A stretch of DNA of 64,000 nt, taken from positions 248,001-312,000 of the forward strand of contig JAKLMB010000022.1 in the NCBI GenBank assembly GCA_022813625.1. Direction: 5' to 3'. The position numbers were made by a program, and so were the translations under genes. The stretch's first letter is position 1; the number at the start of each line of letters is the position of its first letter. This DNA comes from Aaosphaeria pasadenensis. Taxonomy: Eukaryota > Ascomycota > Dothideomycetes > Pleosporales. The notes below the pieces were generated by a model. That model had not been told where the DNA came from, ran no database searches, and saw nothing but the letters and a program-made list of their open reading frames with translations. Below, piece after piece: positions 20,702-31,788 of the stretch.

Positions 20702-21838
20702 ACACACAGTGTGCGAGTGTGGTGAGCTCAATGTTGTCCCTTGAATATCTGGGGTCAGTCAATGTTTTTAGGAGACTGGGTGAGCAGTGGGCTTTTGTTC
20801 GACGTTCGAGTGGTCATAAATCAGGTTCACAAGCATTACATTGGCAGGTCCTAAGGTAACAGATTTGAATGTGCAATGGGAAGGTTACAAGAATTGATCA
20901 AATGCATTACGAGACCTAGTATCCAATAATAATATCTAACATGGGTGGTTCCCGTGAATGTTGATTTTAGTGTATGGCCGGCCAGTCAATTACGCTAGGT
21001 ATACATGTACAGTATATGTACAAGTATTAAGGATAAGCGTATCCGCAACTTAATACAAGACTCCCTTCCCACGGGTGCCGATGAGCTACAATAAAGATAT
21101 CGGTAGTACGGAGTACATGTTAGATAGAATCGGAATACGACGAAACGAAACGAAACGAAACGAAACGAAAAAGCAAATCCCCAGGTTTGGCCCCAGTTTG
21201 ATCATCGTTCAAACACGTATACCACTGTGCTGGTACAGGTGTAGACAAGTCCTAAGCCTCTACTAGACATCGCCATCCCCGGGGTAGTGTTTCCGAAAGC
21301 TTAATTGGACCTACTCGTATGTAGCTAATCATACCTCTAACTAAAGGTCCGGTATCAAGACAGCGGCGATCTTTCTTAACTGGAATACGGAGGCCGATCT
21401 TGTCAGATAAGGCTCTGGAATGTCCGAGCGACATCGGTCTTTTGCGACGAACTTGTTCTCTAGGTCCGCAACTTGGAGGACCCAACAAATTTCTACATGC
21501 AACACAAGTTCAATAACTTTGCACAGAAGTGACAATAGATACTGCAAAGTGATCTGCAATTGTTTTCCGTCACAGCAGGCGCTCGTTTGATCCGCAACAG
21601 TTAAACTTGGCTTTCCCCCGCGTTGAAACGTCCGGATAAGTCGGCAAAGTGCGCTTTTGGAACCTAACTACACCCATTTCAGGAAGATCGTAGGTTTAGC
21701 TGCAGTGGAGCGATAGGACGCATTGCGATTAAATCACGATCTTTTCCCGCTCATCCCTCACTTGCACTTCATTGAAGCATTTCATTCTCCTATTCTTATT
21801 CCATTTGCTGCAGCTTCTGCAATGATCTATCTTTCACG
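20702..21838. repeat. Intergenic region with (CGAAA)6 microsatellite
   Basis: No gene. A perfect (CGAAA)6 tract lies at 21141-21170, and a TACGGAGTA motif at 21107-21115. The remainder is unremarkable and forms the promoter side of the MFS gene. Confidence 0.6.
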
Positions 21839-23489
21839 ATGTATAATATACAGAAAGAGTACCAGGACAGAGTCAAGGATGACTCCTCGGTCGAAGCTCT
21901 CCCTACGACCAGTCCGATAAACCAGCCAGACCCAGACGTAGAGAAAAATGGAAATGGCGCAACTCTCAACCGAGAGGTATCAGGTCCTCCTTATTCTGCC
22001 TTCAGCAATGGGATGAAATGGTGGATCATATTCCTTGTCTCTATTTCTGCATTGATCTCACCTTTTGCGGCTACTCTGTACTATCCTGCATTAAATGTCA
22101 TGTCGGACGTGTTGCATATCTCTCCAACGATGACCAACGTTTCTTTGACTACTTATATGGTAAAGAATCTATCTACGTGAGAAAGATGTACATTAGCTAA
22201 TTTGATTTGGATAGATTGCTCAGGCAATAGCACCTGCCATCATTGGTAATCTCTCCGATAACAGTGGTCGTCGCATTGCTTTCCTCGTCAGCTATGTGAT
22301 CTTCATCCTAGCAAATATCGGTCTAGCTTTACAGACCAATTATGCTGCCCTTCTCATTCTGCGTATGGTCCAGGCGGTCGGAGCCTCTGCCTCTATTGCA
22401 CTTACCGTGGCTGTAACCGCAGATATCGCCACATCCGCGGAACGTGGCACCTACAATGGATACGCCTCTGCCGGCATTCTGTTCGGACCTGCTTTTGGCC
22501 CTATGATCGGAGGAGTTCTTGCACAGTATCTTGGATGGCGATCTATATTCTGGTTCCTAGCCATTTACGGCGTAGTACTACTCATCGTCTTCCTCGTCTT
22601 CTTGCCAGAAACATGTCGGAACGTTGTAGGCAATGGTTCCATTCCCGCCACGGGACTCAACCAATCAGTAATTGGCTACATCCAGCAACGCAAGAATCGA
22701 AACCCAGGAGGAGAGACTGAAAGCACCATCACACCTGCGGAGAAACGCAAATTCGTAATGCCAAACCCGTTGTTGACGCTGAAGATCCTCGGAGAGAAGG
22801 AATCATGCATTGTGCTGCTGTACAATGGCCTCTTCTTCACGGGACTCATGGTCACTACCGCATCAATCCCGGATCTATTCAAAACCAACTATGGCTTAGA
22901 CGAGCTTAAAGTCGGCCTCTGTTATATCGCATCTGGCACAGGCGCTCTATTTTCCGCATTGTCAACCGGCCACATCCTCGACTGGAACTTCCGCCGACAC
23001 GCCGCTCTTCTCAACATCCCAATCACTAAAGGCAAACAGCAAGATCTCCGCAACTTCCCCATCGAAAAGGCACGCCTGCAGGTCGCAGTACCAGGCCACA
23101 TCATTGGCACAGCTGCGTTAGTCGCATTCGGCTGGACAGTGAAATTTCAAACACATATCGCTTGGCCCGAGATTGCACTCTTCTTTCTAGGCTTCGGCAT
23201 CACCACAGCATTCGGTGTCACGAACAACTTGCTGGTCGACTTCCATCGCGATAAACCCGCCACTGCAACAGCCGCGGTCAATTTCGTCAGATGTCTCATG
23301 TCTGCTGGTGGGAGTGTGGCGATTATTCCAATGTGCCGCGCGATGAATCCTGGGTGGGCGTTTACGTTGATAGCATTGATATATACGGTATTGATAGCCG
23401 TGGTCTTCTGGATCATGCGTAATGGGATGAAGTGGAGGGAAGAGTTGGAGGCGAAGAAGGTGGCGCTGGCAGCTGTTACGACGGCGTAG
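21839..23489 (+). CDS. MFS transporter, DHA1 (drug:H+ antiporter, 12-TM) type
   Basis: Plasma-membrane exporter of the major facilitator superfamily. Two exons, 21839-22159 and 22215-23489, 531 residues; the 55-nt intron has GTAAAG...ATAG and rejoins TTYM to IAQAIAPAIIG. MFS motif A is present as GNLSDNSGRRIAFL. The DHA1-specific motif C is GILFGPAFGPMIGGVLAQYL followed by GWRSIFWF at TM5. A central cytoplasmic loop of ~70 residues separates the two six-helix halves. The late half keeps LFFTGLMVTTASIPDLF and LDWNFRRHA. The family includes Qdr/Tpo-like and citrate-exporter-like proteins, and the substrate cannot be read from sequence. It is followed by a convergent glutamine amidotransferase gene with 212 bp between stops. 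Confidence 0.92.
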
Positions 23490-23701
23490 GTGCGGTTAGA
23501 TGACGCTTTATGTATATACATACCTCTTTTTAATGACATATGATTCAACTTCAATTTATTTCCCCTTACGATCTGTTGAAATCTCTGCATAGATCATGTT
23601 ACCGTGTCGGTTTTATAGGCTTCATGCATATACAACGTAGGCTTTTATTAATATCGTCTATGTGAATGAAAGGTCAATGAGAAAAGTCGTATACAAAAAC
23701 A

Positions 23702-24620
23702 TTACTCCACAGAATCATCATCTCCATGAAAGAATCGTAACACAGCCTTAGCCACAATCAATCCATCGTGCATCCAGTCCGCCCTCTCGGCCGCCTCATC
23801 CGCATCCTCTAGCTTAACCGATCCTGCCTCAACACGCATCTCCAATTGCCTCTTTACCATCTTTTCGTCAAACTCCATGTGTCCTTGCGTGGAGAACAAT
23901 CGACGCTGGATATATAACCCCTGGACTCCGGTGTGTTCACTCTGTCCCCAAACGTGCACCTTGGTCCCGGACTTGATGAGTTCGTTGCCCTCCGAGGATG
24001 GCGGATCAACAACGTGATCCAAGTGCATCTGATGCAGGTAAATGTATTTTTCCGTGGAGGGAAGATCGAAAAGCGACCTTCCGACATCGGTCAGGGTTAT
24101 AGCTGTGTGTGATAGCTCCCACTCCCCGTCTGCGTTTGGTTCGACTGTTCCCCCCAATGTCCGGGCGAGGATCTGGTGACCAAAACATATGCCAGTGAAT
24201 CTTATATCGGGACGGTTAATCCATAAATCTGATGTGGTTTATTAGCACACAAGAAAGTGGAAAATGACATCATCAATTTCACATACACTTAATAAGATCC
24301 ATCAACTTCATAACCCACTCGTCGTGGCCATGCGCATCGTACACGCTTCCCGTGATCAAAATCGCATGTACATCATCCCCAATCTCTTCCTTCTTCGGAA
24401 TCTTGCCACCATCTGGTTCGACGACATATTGCATAACGGTCTCAATGCCGAGTTTTGGGTCGTGTTCCTCTCCTGCCTTCACGAAGAGCTCGTTGAGCAC
24501 GTCGCCGAACGATCCTTTCTCTCTCTGTGTATCCGGATGCGGCTCGTCTGTTTCGAGAACAAGCATGCGCACTTTCTCGGGGTGGTCATTGGGAATGACG
24601 CGAGCCTCAGGAGGAGCCAT
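23702..24620 (-). CDS. Class I glutamine amidotransferase-like protein
   Basis: Exons on the minus strand 24287-24620 and 23702-24228, 286 residues from the Met at 24620. It belongs to the GATase1 fold related to the glutaminase domain of GMP synthase and yeast YLR126C-type proteins. The nucleophile elbow is GICFGHQ (catalytic Cys), the catalytic His is in FSTQGHMEF, and the early strand reads ILITGSVYDAH. The intron (donor GTATGT, 58 nt) joins LIK to YLWINRPDIRFTGICFG in frame. No synthetase domain is attached, so it is a free-standing hydrolase such as a gamma-glutamyl peptidase-like enzyme; the substrate is unknown. The reading frame stays open upstream to 24794, and a start there would add ~58 residues of Arg/Ser/Thr-rich, possibly mitochondrial, leader. 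Confidence 0.9.
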
Positions 24621-26082
24621 GGTTCGGACTGTGTAGCAGAAGAATCGCTGATGATTGTAGGTGTTGTTGGTGGTGCAGTTGCGGAGGGTGGTAGGCTTAG
24701 GTGCTGATCTTTGTAGTTGAAATGCAATGCTGCGTACCCGCGAGAACATCAGGGTATTGTCAAGGACAGTTGCTATCGGTTCCAAGCTATGCAAATCTTG
24801 GAATCAAGCTGTTGGGAGTCCAATGGGTCTCTAGGCTTGACATTTAGCCACGGTGTGGCGTGCTTGTATGCCTAGCATCTTCTCTGGGGTATCTTTTCTC
24901 TTTTCATGGGGAAAAGAATCCATGACGAAAGTTGTTGTACCTGCATCATCGACGTATGTCAAGCGGCGAGTTTAACGTTGTAAACCTGGAAAAGTGTTGG
25001 TTTGCTGTTGCAATGAATGGGTTCTATAACGTAATAGAGGGTCTTGGAAAGCTTGTTCGTTCCGAAAGGTCCGACGGTTCCGATTCTTAAACACAACGGC
25101 GCCTTGCTGCTGCACAACATGAGTTGCTGCTTCGGATTTCGTAGCGCTACGTCATAGCTACTTTGTATTCACAGAAGAATATCTTCAACGCGATGTTTGG
25201 TGGCAGTATTTTGCTCGGTTTGTCCGCCAAAGGCACCATCTTATCTATTTGCGACTTCCGCAAGCCATTCCATGAGCATTCATTAACATTTCCTCAATTC
25301 ATAAGCAAGTCTAATACAGGCTGCGCGGTAATCTGATTACTAGACTTCATACTCACAATCTATGCCCATTATAGTATGAGCGGTTATAGATACCAGACTC
25401 CAATCGATCCTTCTTTTTGACTCGTCCAAGCAAGAATGGAAACCATGCCGGGAATTCGTCCAATTTACCGTAGGTCCAAGCAGGGATTCTCTTCAACTGC
25501 TGGTTAGATTGCATACCTAGTCTTACCCCGGATTCATTTGAACTACCGGGTCTTTGCTAAAATCTTCCGCTGGGTTAGCCTACTCAACCAGGATTTGCAG
25601 AGGCATGGATATGGGCGATTCCGAGTCTTCCCCATCCTATCGCCGAGCGTATCGATGTAAACATACACACCTGGGAAATCGCCAACCCAGTCACATTATT
25701 CTACATATTACCTTCCAAGAGAAGTAGAAGACAGCTATATCCAACAATTTTCAAAGTGTTACGTATCATTGGTACCTACAATGGCCCTCGGGTAATGTAT
25801 ACATAACCCATGCGAGCTCAAATCACATAGGTATCTTTCGGCTTTGAATACGGCACTTTTCCCAATATAGCTGAGGAGACAGCTTCAAATGGTAATGATA
25901 TTACTTGGCCTTCAAGCAATGTGCAAGGTTCTCCGCACGGCACTTCACCAAATTCCACGAAAGAAAGAATTGTTGCTAAAGACAATGGAAATATAAAATC
26001 TCAGCAAACTCTCCATACTCATGATGGGACACAGCAAATACTTTTCAAGTTTAACACTGCAAATACACATCTCAAACTCAGA
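24621..26082. other. Intergenic region
   Basis: Nearly 1.5 kb between divergent genes with no supportable ORF, RNA or repeat. An open frame continues upstream of the feruloyl esterase start from 25921, but the secreted-protein start at 26083 is preferred. Confidence 0.4.
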
Positions 26083-26937
26083 ATGAAGATCACTACTTGG
26101 TATACGGTGCTATCCTCAATGGTTGCAGGAGCATTCTCTGCACCAACGGCTGGGTGTGGAAAAGCCCCAACCAGTATCAAAGCCGGCATCAATACCATGA
26201 CAGTCAACAACAAACGTCGCGAATGGATCCTTACTCTTCCCGACAACTACGACAATACAAAACCTTACCGCTTCATTTTCGGACTCCACTGGCTCACCGG
26301 CACTATGAACGATGTCGCGAATGGCGGACAAATCCAGCCATATTACGGCCTCCCAGCATTCACCAACGGCTCCGCGATCTATGTTTCTCCAAATGGGCTG
26401 GTGGATCAGATGGGCTCTGGCTGGGCAAACCAAGGAAACGAGGACATTGATTTCTTGACCAAGATCATGGAGACAACCAACAATGAGTTGTGCATTGAGG
26501 ACAATCTTCGTTTCTCGATGGGCTTCAGCTACGGGGCTGGCATGTCGCATTCGCTCGCATGCTCTTTGGGTGGCAAGCTCCGAGCAGTTGCCGCCTTCTC
26601 TGGCGCATTGCTGAGTGGGTGCGCGAACGGAGACGCACCGGTAGCCTTTTATGGACAACACGGCAACAATGATAACGTTCTGCCCATAGCTAGTGGAAGA
26701 CAGATCAGGGACACTTGGGTTCAACGGAATGGCTGTGCGGCTCAGTCCCCGGAGGAACCAGCCCGCGGGAGTCGTAAACATATCTTGACCAAGTACACTG
26801 GATGTAAGGAAGATAAGCCACTTTGGTGGACGGCATTCGATGGAGGTCACAGTCCTATACCTACAGATAGTGGCACGAGTAAGGATACTACGTTCACTAC
26901 TAAGTATGTCTGGGAGTTTTTTTCCCAATTCGAATAG
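26083..26937 (+). CDS. Secreted feruloyl esterase / PHB depolymerase-like (CE1)
   Basis: Intronless, 284 residues. It probably hydrolyses ferulic acid esters on plant cell-wall xylan (FaeD-type, esterase D/PHB depolymerase fold) outside the cell. A signal peptide precedes the mature start (MKITTWYTVLSSMVAGAFSA, then PTAGCGKAP). Catalytic Ser149 lies in GFSYGAGM. The Asp is likely in GQHGNNDNVLP and the His in FDGGHSPIP. RFIFGLHW gives the oxyanion region and VSPNGLVDQMGSGWAN is a typical family segment. Several Cys pairs (C25, C137, C160 and later ones) fit the disulfide-rich fold. The start at 26083 is chosen because it yields the signal peptide; the open frame extends upstream to 25921 without one. 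Confidence 0.9.
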   Translation: MKITTWYTVLSSMVAGAFSAPTAGCGKAPTSIKAGINTMTVNNKRREWILTLPDNYDNTKPYRFIFGLHWLTGTMNDVANGGQIQPYYGLPAFTNGSAIYVSPNGLVDQMGSGWANQGNEDIDFLTKIMETTNNELCIEDNLRFSMGFSYGAGMSHSLACSLGGKLRAVAAFSGALLSGCANGDAPVAFYGQHGNNDNVLPIASGRQIRDTWVQRNGCAAQSPEEPARGSRKHILTKYTGCKEDKPLWWTAFDGGHSPIPTDSGTSKDTTFTTKYVWEFFSQFE

Positions 26938-27421
26938 ATGAATGGTGTTACAGATTTTATGGAAGCGGACTCTTCATTTATCTACTAGAAAAATCTGTGG
27001 CTGTGCTTCCTTGCTTAAAGGCGTACTTGTGGAACTGATGGCCAAGGTATTACAACGCCTACTCGTAGGTTATTGGATTTAAAGACTAGTTAGTGCCAAT
27101 CCTACTAACTTAGAGTCTGCCTTCTTGAACTACGCCTATGATTTAAGGATGCTATCTAAATATGTATGTAGGAGGGTAGAACTTCGTGATAAGCATGTAG
27201 GCAGTAGCACTGCCACAGCCAACATGAGCGAATCACAGACCTCTTCTAACCGCCGCATCTGCGTATAAACCTTTCAGCCTTCCTCGCGATGTCTAGTCAA
27301 AAGAATGTTTATGCATGATCTATCGTCATTTGGGATTGAGAGAACTGTCACGAACCGTCCCATGTAGTACATTGAGGCCATTATTCTTTACCAGTACCGT
27401 TCTTCTGTCACCTGAAACAAT
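26938..27421. other. Intergenic
   Basis: Noncoding, between two plus-strand genes. A weak imperfect inverted repeat (GGCGTA...TACGCC, about 27020-27135) includes CCTACTCGTAGG, but it is too degenerate to call an element. Confidence 0.3.
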
Positions 27422-29218
27422 ATGCGTTTACTCAATGTAGACACACTAGAATTCGAGTTCTTCACTGACATCAGGCGAATACCAGACTATGTCATATTGT
27501 CACACACTTGGGGGTCCGAGGAGGTTAGCTACCAAGAAATGTGCTGGCTTCAACGGCTTCAAATACTATCGCCAGATGTCAAAGCAAATCCACTTTTTTC
27601 AACCTTGTTGAGCATTAGTGCGGGTCCACAGATGCCAGTAGCCGAAGAGAACATCAAGAGACGCAAAGGCTATATCAAGATTGTTGATACTGCCACCTTG
27701 GCCCGCTCAATGGGTGTCCAACATATATGGGTCGACACTTGCTGCATCGATAAAACGAGTAGCTCGGAGCTTCAGGAAGCTATTAATTCTATGTATGCAT
27801 GGTATAAAAGGGCCTTCAAATGTGTCGTTTTCCTCGAGGATGTACACCTACACCCATCGATGACTTCGCGCAACAACACTGGAGACCCGGATATTCAAGA
27901 GCATAGTAATTTCCTGGACGCTTCGATCCTTAAAGCCAGATGGTTCTACAGAGGATGGACACTACAGGAGTTAATCGCTCCCAAGGAGGTCTTGTTCTAC
28001 GATGGAAACTGGCAATTCATCGCGTCGAAGAAACACACTCTCTCCCATCTGAGTGTCGCTACCCGAATCCATCAACATGTACTGGCCACTGGTGACGTGA
28101 GCCAGTGTTGCGTCGCTCAAATCATGTCTTGGGCAGCTAGACGACAAACAACGAGGGAAGAAGATATGGCATATTGTTTATTGGGACTTTTCGGGATTCA
28201 TATGCCAATGCTATACGGCGAGGGGAGCGCAGCCTTCTTGAGGCTACAACTTGAAATATTAAAGACACACCCGGACGATTCCATTTTCGCATGGTTCAAC
28301 GATTCTGCCGATAATTACACCTATTCTGGGTTACTAGCACCTTCGCCTCGCGAATTTGCACGGTCGTCACAACTATGGATGGGATCACCTATTGCAGGTG
28401 CAGAGAGCACAAGCCTTGGTATCCAGTTAACAAAAAAACTGAAAGGCTCCTCGAAACATCCTGGCTTGTATGTCTTTCGTCTAAACACAACGGCGCAGGA
28501 CACACGTCCAATACGAATCATGGTACGCTCACTAGATTCGTCGGAGACAGCAGAAGACGGTGTGCATCAGTTCGCTAGGGTTGACCTATCAGCCACAATG
28601 AATATCACTTCTTTCACCAAAATGCAGCCAACTCAACAAATATATGTACGACAGAAGCCCATCATACCGAATATGTTTCGCACTTCAGATATGTATGCGT
28701 TTCACCTGCGTCCATATGGACGAGTGAACGAGGATGCCTTCACACGAATTGTTCAAATTCTGCCGAAAGATCCGTGGCGGAGGCCTTCATTGTATTGCAT
28801 TCCTATGGGGGAAGATGCCACTAATCGAAGCATTTATGTTGTTGTTCTAAAGTGGTACTGTCCAAAACCGACGGGAATACCGGACACGACAAAAGATGCG
28901 TGCGATTGCCCCTTTGTGTATCTTGGACTTGGATATGATAAGAAACGTATGAGATCATGGTGTTACCTCAGAAATGCTTGGAGCGATGGACCTAAGTTCG
29001 CTTTGCTCATGAATGACGAGAATTCTATGGACTCGACATCGCTCCTTGAATCCCTGTTCCCCAATCTAGGCCAATACAACAACTCGGCGAAGCTCATCAA
29101 ATCAAATTGTCGGAAGTCCAGTGAGTTGACCTCTATGAGCGTTGACATAAGCGCTGCTCTCGTTGAGAATAAAATATCATTGATTGTAAGCATCGAAGGG
29201 CTGTCTGTATCACCTTGA
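27422..29218 (+). CDS. HET-domain protein (heterokaryon incompatibility, HET-E/HET-6-like)
   Basis: Intronless, 598 residues. HET domains act in fungal nonself recognition and trigger cell death when fused with incompatible strains, though most family members have no proven role. The domain is intact: YVILSHTWG (residues 23-31), HIWVDTCCIDK (101-111), INSMYAWYKRAFKCVVFLEDV (121-141), ARWFYRGWTLQELIAP (172-187), and the trailing REEDMAYCLLGLFGIHMPML plus YGEG (246-267). About 43 extra residues sit between YQEM (37-40) and YIKI (84), an insertion relative to many paralogues. The C-terminal half has no NACHT, WD40 or ankyrin repeat that I can see and is of unknown fold. It lies in the window's accessory section, beside a small inverted-repeat element. 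Confidence 0.93.
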   Translation: MRLLNVDTLEFEFFTDIRRIPDYVILSHTWGSEEVSYQEMCWLQRLQILSPDVKANPLFSTLLSISAGPQMPVAEENIKRRKGYIKIVDTATLARSMGVQHIWVDTCCIDKTSSSELQEAINSMYAWYKRAFKCVVFLEDVHLHPSMTSRNNTGDPDIQEHSNFLDASILKARWFYRGWTLQELIAPKEVLFYDGNWQFIASKKHTLSHLSVATRIHQHVLATGDVSQCCVAQIMSWAARRQTTREEDMAYCLLGLFGIHMPMLYGEGSAAFLRLQLEILKTHPDDSIFAWFNDSADNYTYSGLLAPSPREFARSSQLWMGSPIAGAESTSLGIQLTKKLKGSSKHPGLYVFRLNTTAQDTRPIRIMVRSLDSSETAEDGVHQFARVDLSATMNITSFTKMQPTQQIYVRQKPIIPNMFRTSDMYAFHLRPYGRVNEDAFTRIVQILPKDPWRRPSLYCIPMGEDATNRSIYVVVLKWYCPKPTGIPDTTKDACDCPFVYLGLGYDKKRMRSWCYLRNAWSDGPKFALLMNDENSMDSTSLLESLFPNLGQYNNSAKLIKSNCRKSSELTSMSVDISAALVENKISLIVSIEGLSVSP

Positions 29219-29632
29219 GATCTCGCGTCTTGATCTATGGAAGCCTGCGTGTATATTCATCTCCTAATATAGACGAGGCAAAATCATGTAATGAGGGCTT
29301 GTTTGCTCTTATTAGAGGCCCAGACTAGAGACTATTTGGTAGTGATAGAGATAAATTTTCGGGCTATGATGGATCGACTATACGTAGTAATTTTGCCTCG
29401 TGGTGGGAAATTGCAGTGAGTGATCATGCTGATGATTATGTATTACTATGATGGGCTACTATCCAATAGCGAGCCATATGTCTATGATACGATAGGGAGC
29501 TTTTCTATTCTACGTCTTTCTCTAAGATGACCAAGCAATAACGCCGTATTGATGCAATGCCCTCTCTATCAGGTATATAATGAAGTCAAGGAAAGGTCGT
29601 AACAGGTATACACAGGGCCATGTACAGCTAGC
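29219..29632. other. Intergenic, convergent 3' ends
   Basis: Between the HET gene and the convergent FAD hydroxylase gene. It holds the candidate inverted-repeat element at 29273-29401; otherwise AT-rich. Confidence 0.4.
29273..29401. mobile_element. Candidate small inverted-repeat-flanked element (129 bp)
   Basis: A perfect 12-bp inverted repeat, ACGAGGCAAAAT at 29273-29284 and its complement at 29390-29401, bounds 129 bp of noncoding AT-rich DNA. The next bases are partly complementary. No clear target-site duplication is seen at the ends. It could be a MITE or MITE remnant, or a transcription-terminator-like structure between two convergent genes. Confidence 0.4.
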
Positions 29633-31788
29633 TCATGTATCCCGCATGAACTTCTCATAATACTGGTCCATCCAACGCACAGCTTCAAGCCCGCTCTCTC
29701 GCGTTCCGTCTCTCCAACGGCCGAGGGTACCGACGTACCCATCGGGTCTGACATTCACAACCGCCACCTCGTTCTCAGCAATACCACCAAACCATTTATC
29801 CATGCAGGTTTGTTTGCGAGTGTCAAGATGCGGGACGTCGTCAAGATAAATAGTCCATCGCGAATCGCGCATTACCAAAGGCAGGTCTTCTATCTCGATG
29901 TCTTGGCGTGGCATATCTGTGACCAGCGCGTACGTGAAGATCCCACTGACAGGTGTATATCGCTCCGGACAGACGAATTGATCGTGGGGTGCAGCAAGCG
30001 GCGGCTGCATAGTATACGATGCATTTCCAGCTGTCGTAACACGGCCAACGTATGAGGAAGTGGAAGTATGTGCGTTGCAAACCGTGTCGATGAAAGGCAT
30101 GGCAGCAAAGACATTACGAGTAAAGAAATAAATCCTGAACTGGCCCAGGGCGGGTATATCGGTCTGTATGTCGACAGAATTGCAGTCAATGAATCTTGTG
30201 ACCTTGGCTGGAGGCAGAAGGTACCCAGGTTTTAACAGCCCACGGCCAACCGACTTCGTCGACACATTTAGCACGTTCAAGTTGTAGGTCACACCATAGC
30301 CCGACATGAAGGCGGTGTTCTTCGTGAAATTCTCCACAATCCCCTCGGGATTGCCTGCCGTGAACGCACTAGCATGCTCCGAGTCGAAATCAACAAGATC
30401 TTGCGCGATCTTCTTGCGCTCCTCCTCATATGTCTGCAGGAGCGCTGGTTTCGCAAGGCCACGAACAGCAAAATTGAGCTTCCAGGCTAGGTTCCATGAG
30501 TCATGAATGGAGGTGTTCATACCCTGTGATGCCTTAGGGGAATGTGTGTGGCTTGCATCGCCCGCAATGAAGACAGTATGATTGGGATCAGTGAAGTGCG
30601 AAGCGACTCTCTGGCCGATGACATAGCGGCCGAACCATTCGACATTCCTCCATCGCAGTCGGTAAGGATGCATGATCTCCTGCGCCCGCATCTGGACGAA
30701 CTCTTGAGTGGCTCTCTCTTTCATCGTGACTTCCATGGAGCCAGGCTTGAGCTCAATGTACAAACGTGTCATATTGCGCTCACGAGGACACATTAGTATG
30801 GTGCCTAGCTCCTCCGATTGAACGACGACTTTGCTCCAGATATCAGGGAAGTCAGTGTCTAGAACGCCGTCGATAACTCCCCAAACCGCATCAGTAGAAG
30901 AACCAATTGGGACCGAGTTAGGAAGAGCCTTGCGCACTCTTGAATGTGCGCCATCACAACCAACGATGTATCGTGTTCTGTATGTCTTTCGCATCTGTTC
31001 AACATCCTGGTGGCAAGTCACTGCTATTGGTCGAAGACTAGCTGGCGTGGACTCGTAGCCGACAAATGCAGTATTGCGGGCGACCTCGACACCACGCTCT
31101 CTAAGATCTTGGATAAGAAGATCTTCAATCATACCTTGGTGGCAAAGCAGGACATAAGGGTCTAGAAGATCAACGTCTGGGGGATAATGAACCTCGCGAC
31201 CTTTCCTATGCAATGTTTTGCTAGTAGTGGAGCTCTGAGCAAAGTTAGTATCCCTGCATAGCGTAGCCCATCCGGCCTCTCTATAACACGTACCCAAAAA
31301 GCAATGTCGTATACTTTCACTCCTTTCCTGAGGACAGGGTCAGCCAGTCGCATTTGGCGCAATGTCTCAATCGTCTTTGGTTGGATTCCGTCTGCACGTC
31401 CCGTGGATGTTGCGTCCGGTCTGTTGTCGACTACTTGCGTCTTGATACCATATCGTACTAGGTTGTTGCTACCATAATGTTAACTCATAACTATGTATTG
31501 GTAAAATGTCTGGACGTACGCAAGCATAAGCCCGGATGGACCCGCACCCACAACAACGACATCGCTGAGGAAGTTCTGGTAGCTACTCTCGTTTGATTTG
31601 CCCGAAGTATGAGAAATGATATCGAAGCTATTTGACCTAGTGGTCAAATTCGAGTCAACGGTGAGACCAGGTGCCATTTTTGGCTTTTGAAGCTTATTTT
31701 GAGTAGGCCCGTAAGATGAACTGTGGGATGAACTGGGTGGCGATTGGGATTGAGGTCGTTTCATGAACGGCCAGGCGATTGAAGGCAT
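29633..31788 (-). CDS. FAD-dependent aromatic hydroxylase (phenol 2-monooxygenase type)
   Basis: Exons on the minus strand: 31520-31788, 31294-31468 and 29633-31234; 681 residues. A class A flavoprotein monooxygenase that hydroxylates phenolic rings using NAD(P)H. The FAD-binding GxGxxG is [12 protein letters not shown] (residues 77-88). The DG motif is [11 protein letters not shown] (Asp near 242). The GD motif is [12 protein letters not shown] (near 373), followed by [20 protein letters not shown]. The C-terminal ~200 residues match the thioredoxin-like domain of phenol hydroxylases ([24 protein letters not shown]). Intron 1 uses GTACGT; intron 2 has a textbook branch site ATACTAAC and CAG acceptor. 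An unusual ~75-residue Ser-rich N-terminal extension precedes the FAD motif. The gene is divergent from an amidase gene, with about 1.1 kb of shared upstream DNA. Confidence 0.93.

Noticed and set aside
21839..24620. Possible secondary-metabolite cluster around the MFS transporter and amidotransferase
   Set aside because: No backbone enzyme (PKS, NRPS, terpene synthase) in the window; the neighbours look unrelated.
26938..27200. Possible MITE with GGCGTA...TACGCC ends and a CCTACTCGTAGG core like the loop of the 4.4-kb element
   Set aside because: Arms match only over about 6-9 bp with many gaps and no target duplication; too weak to call.
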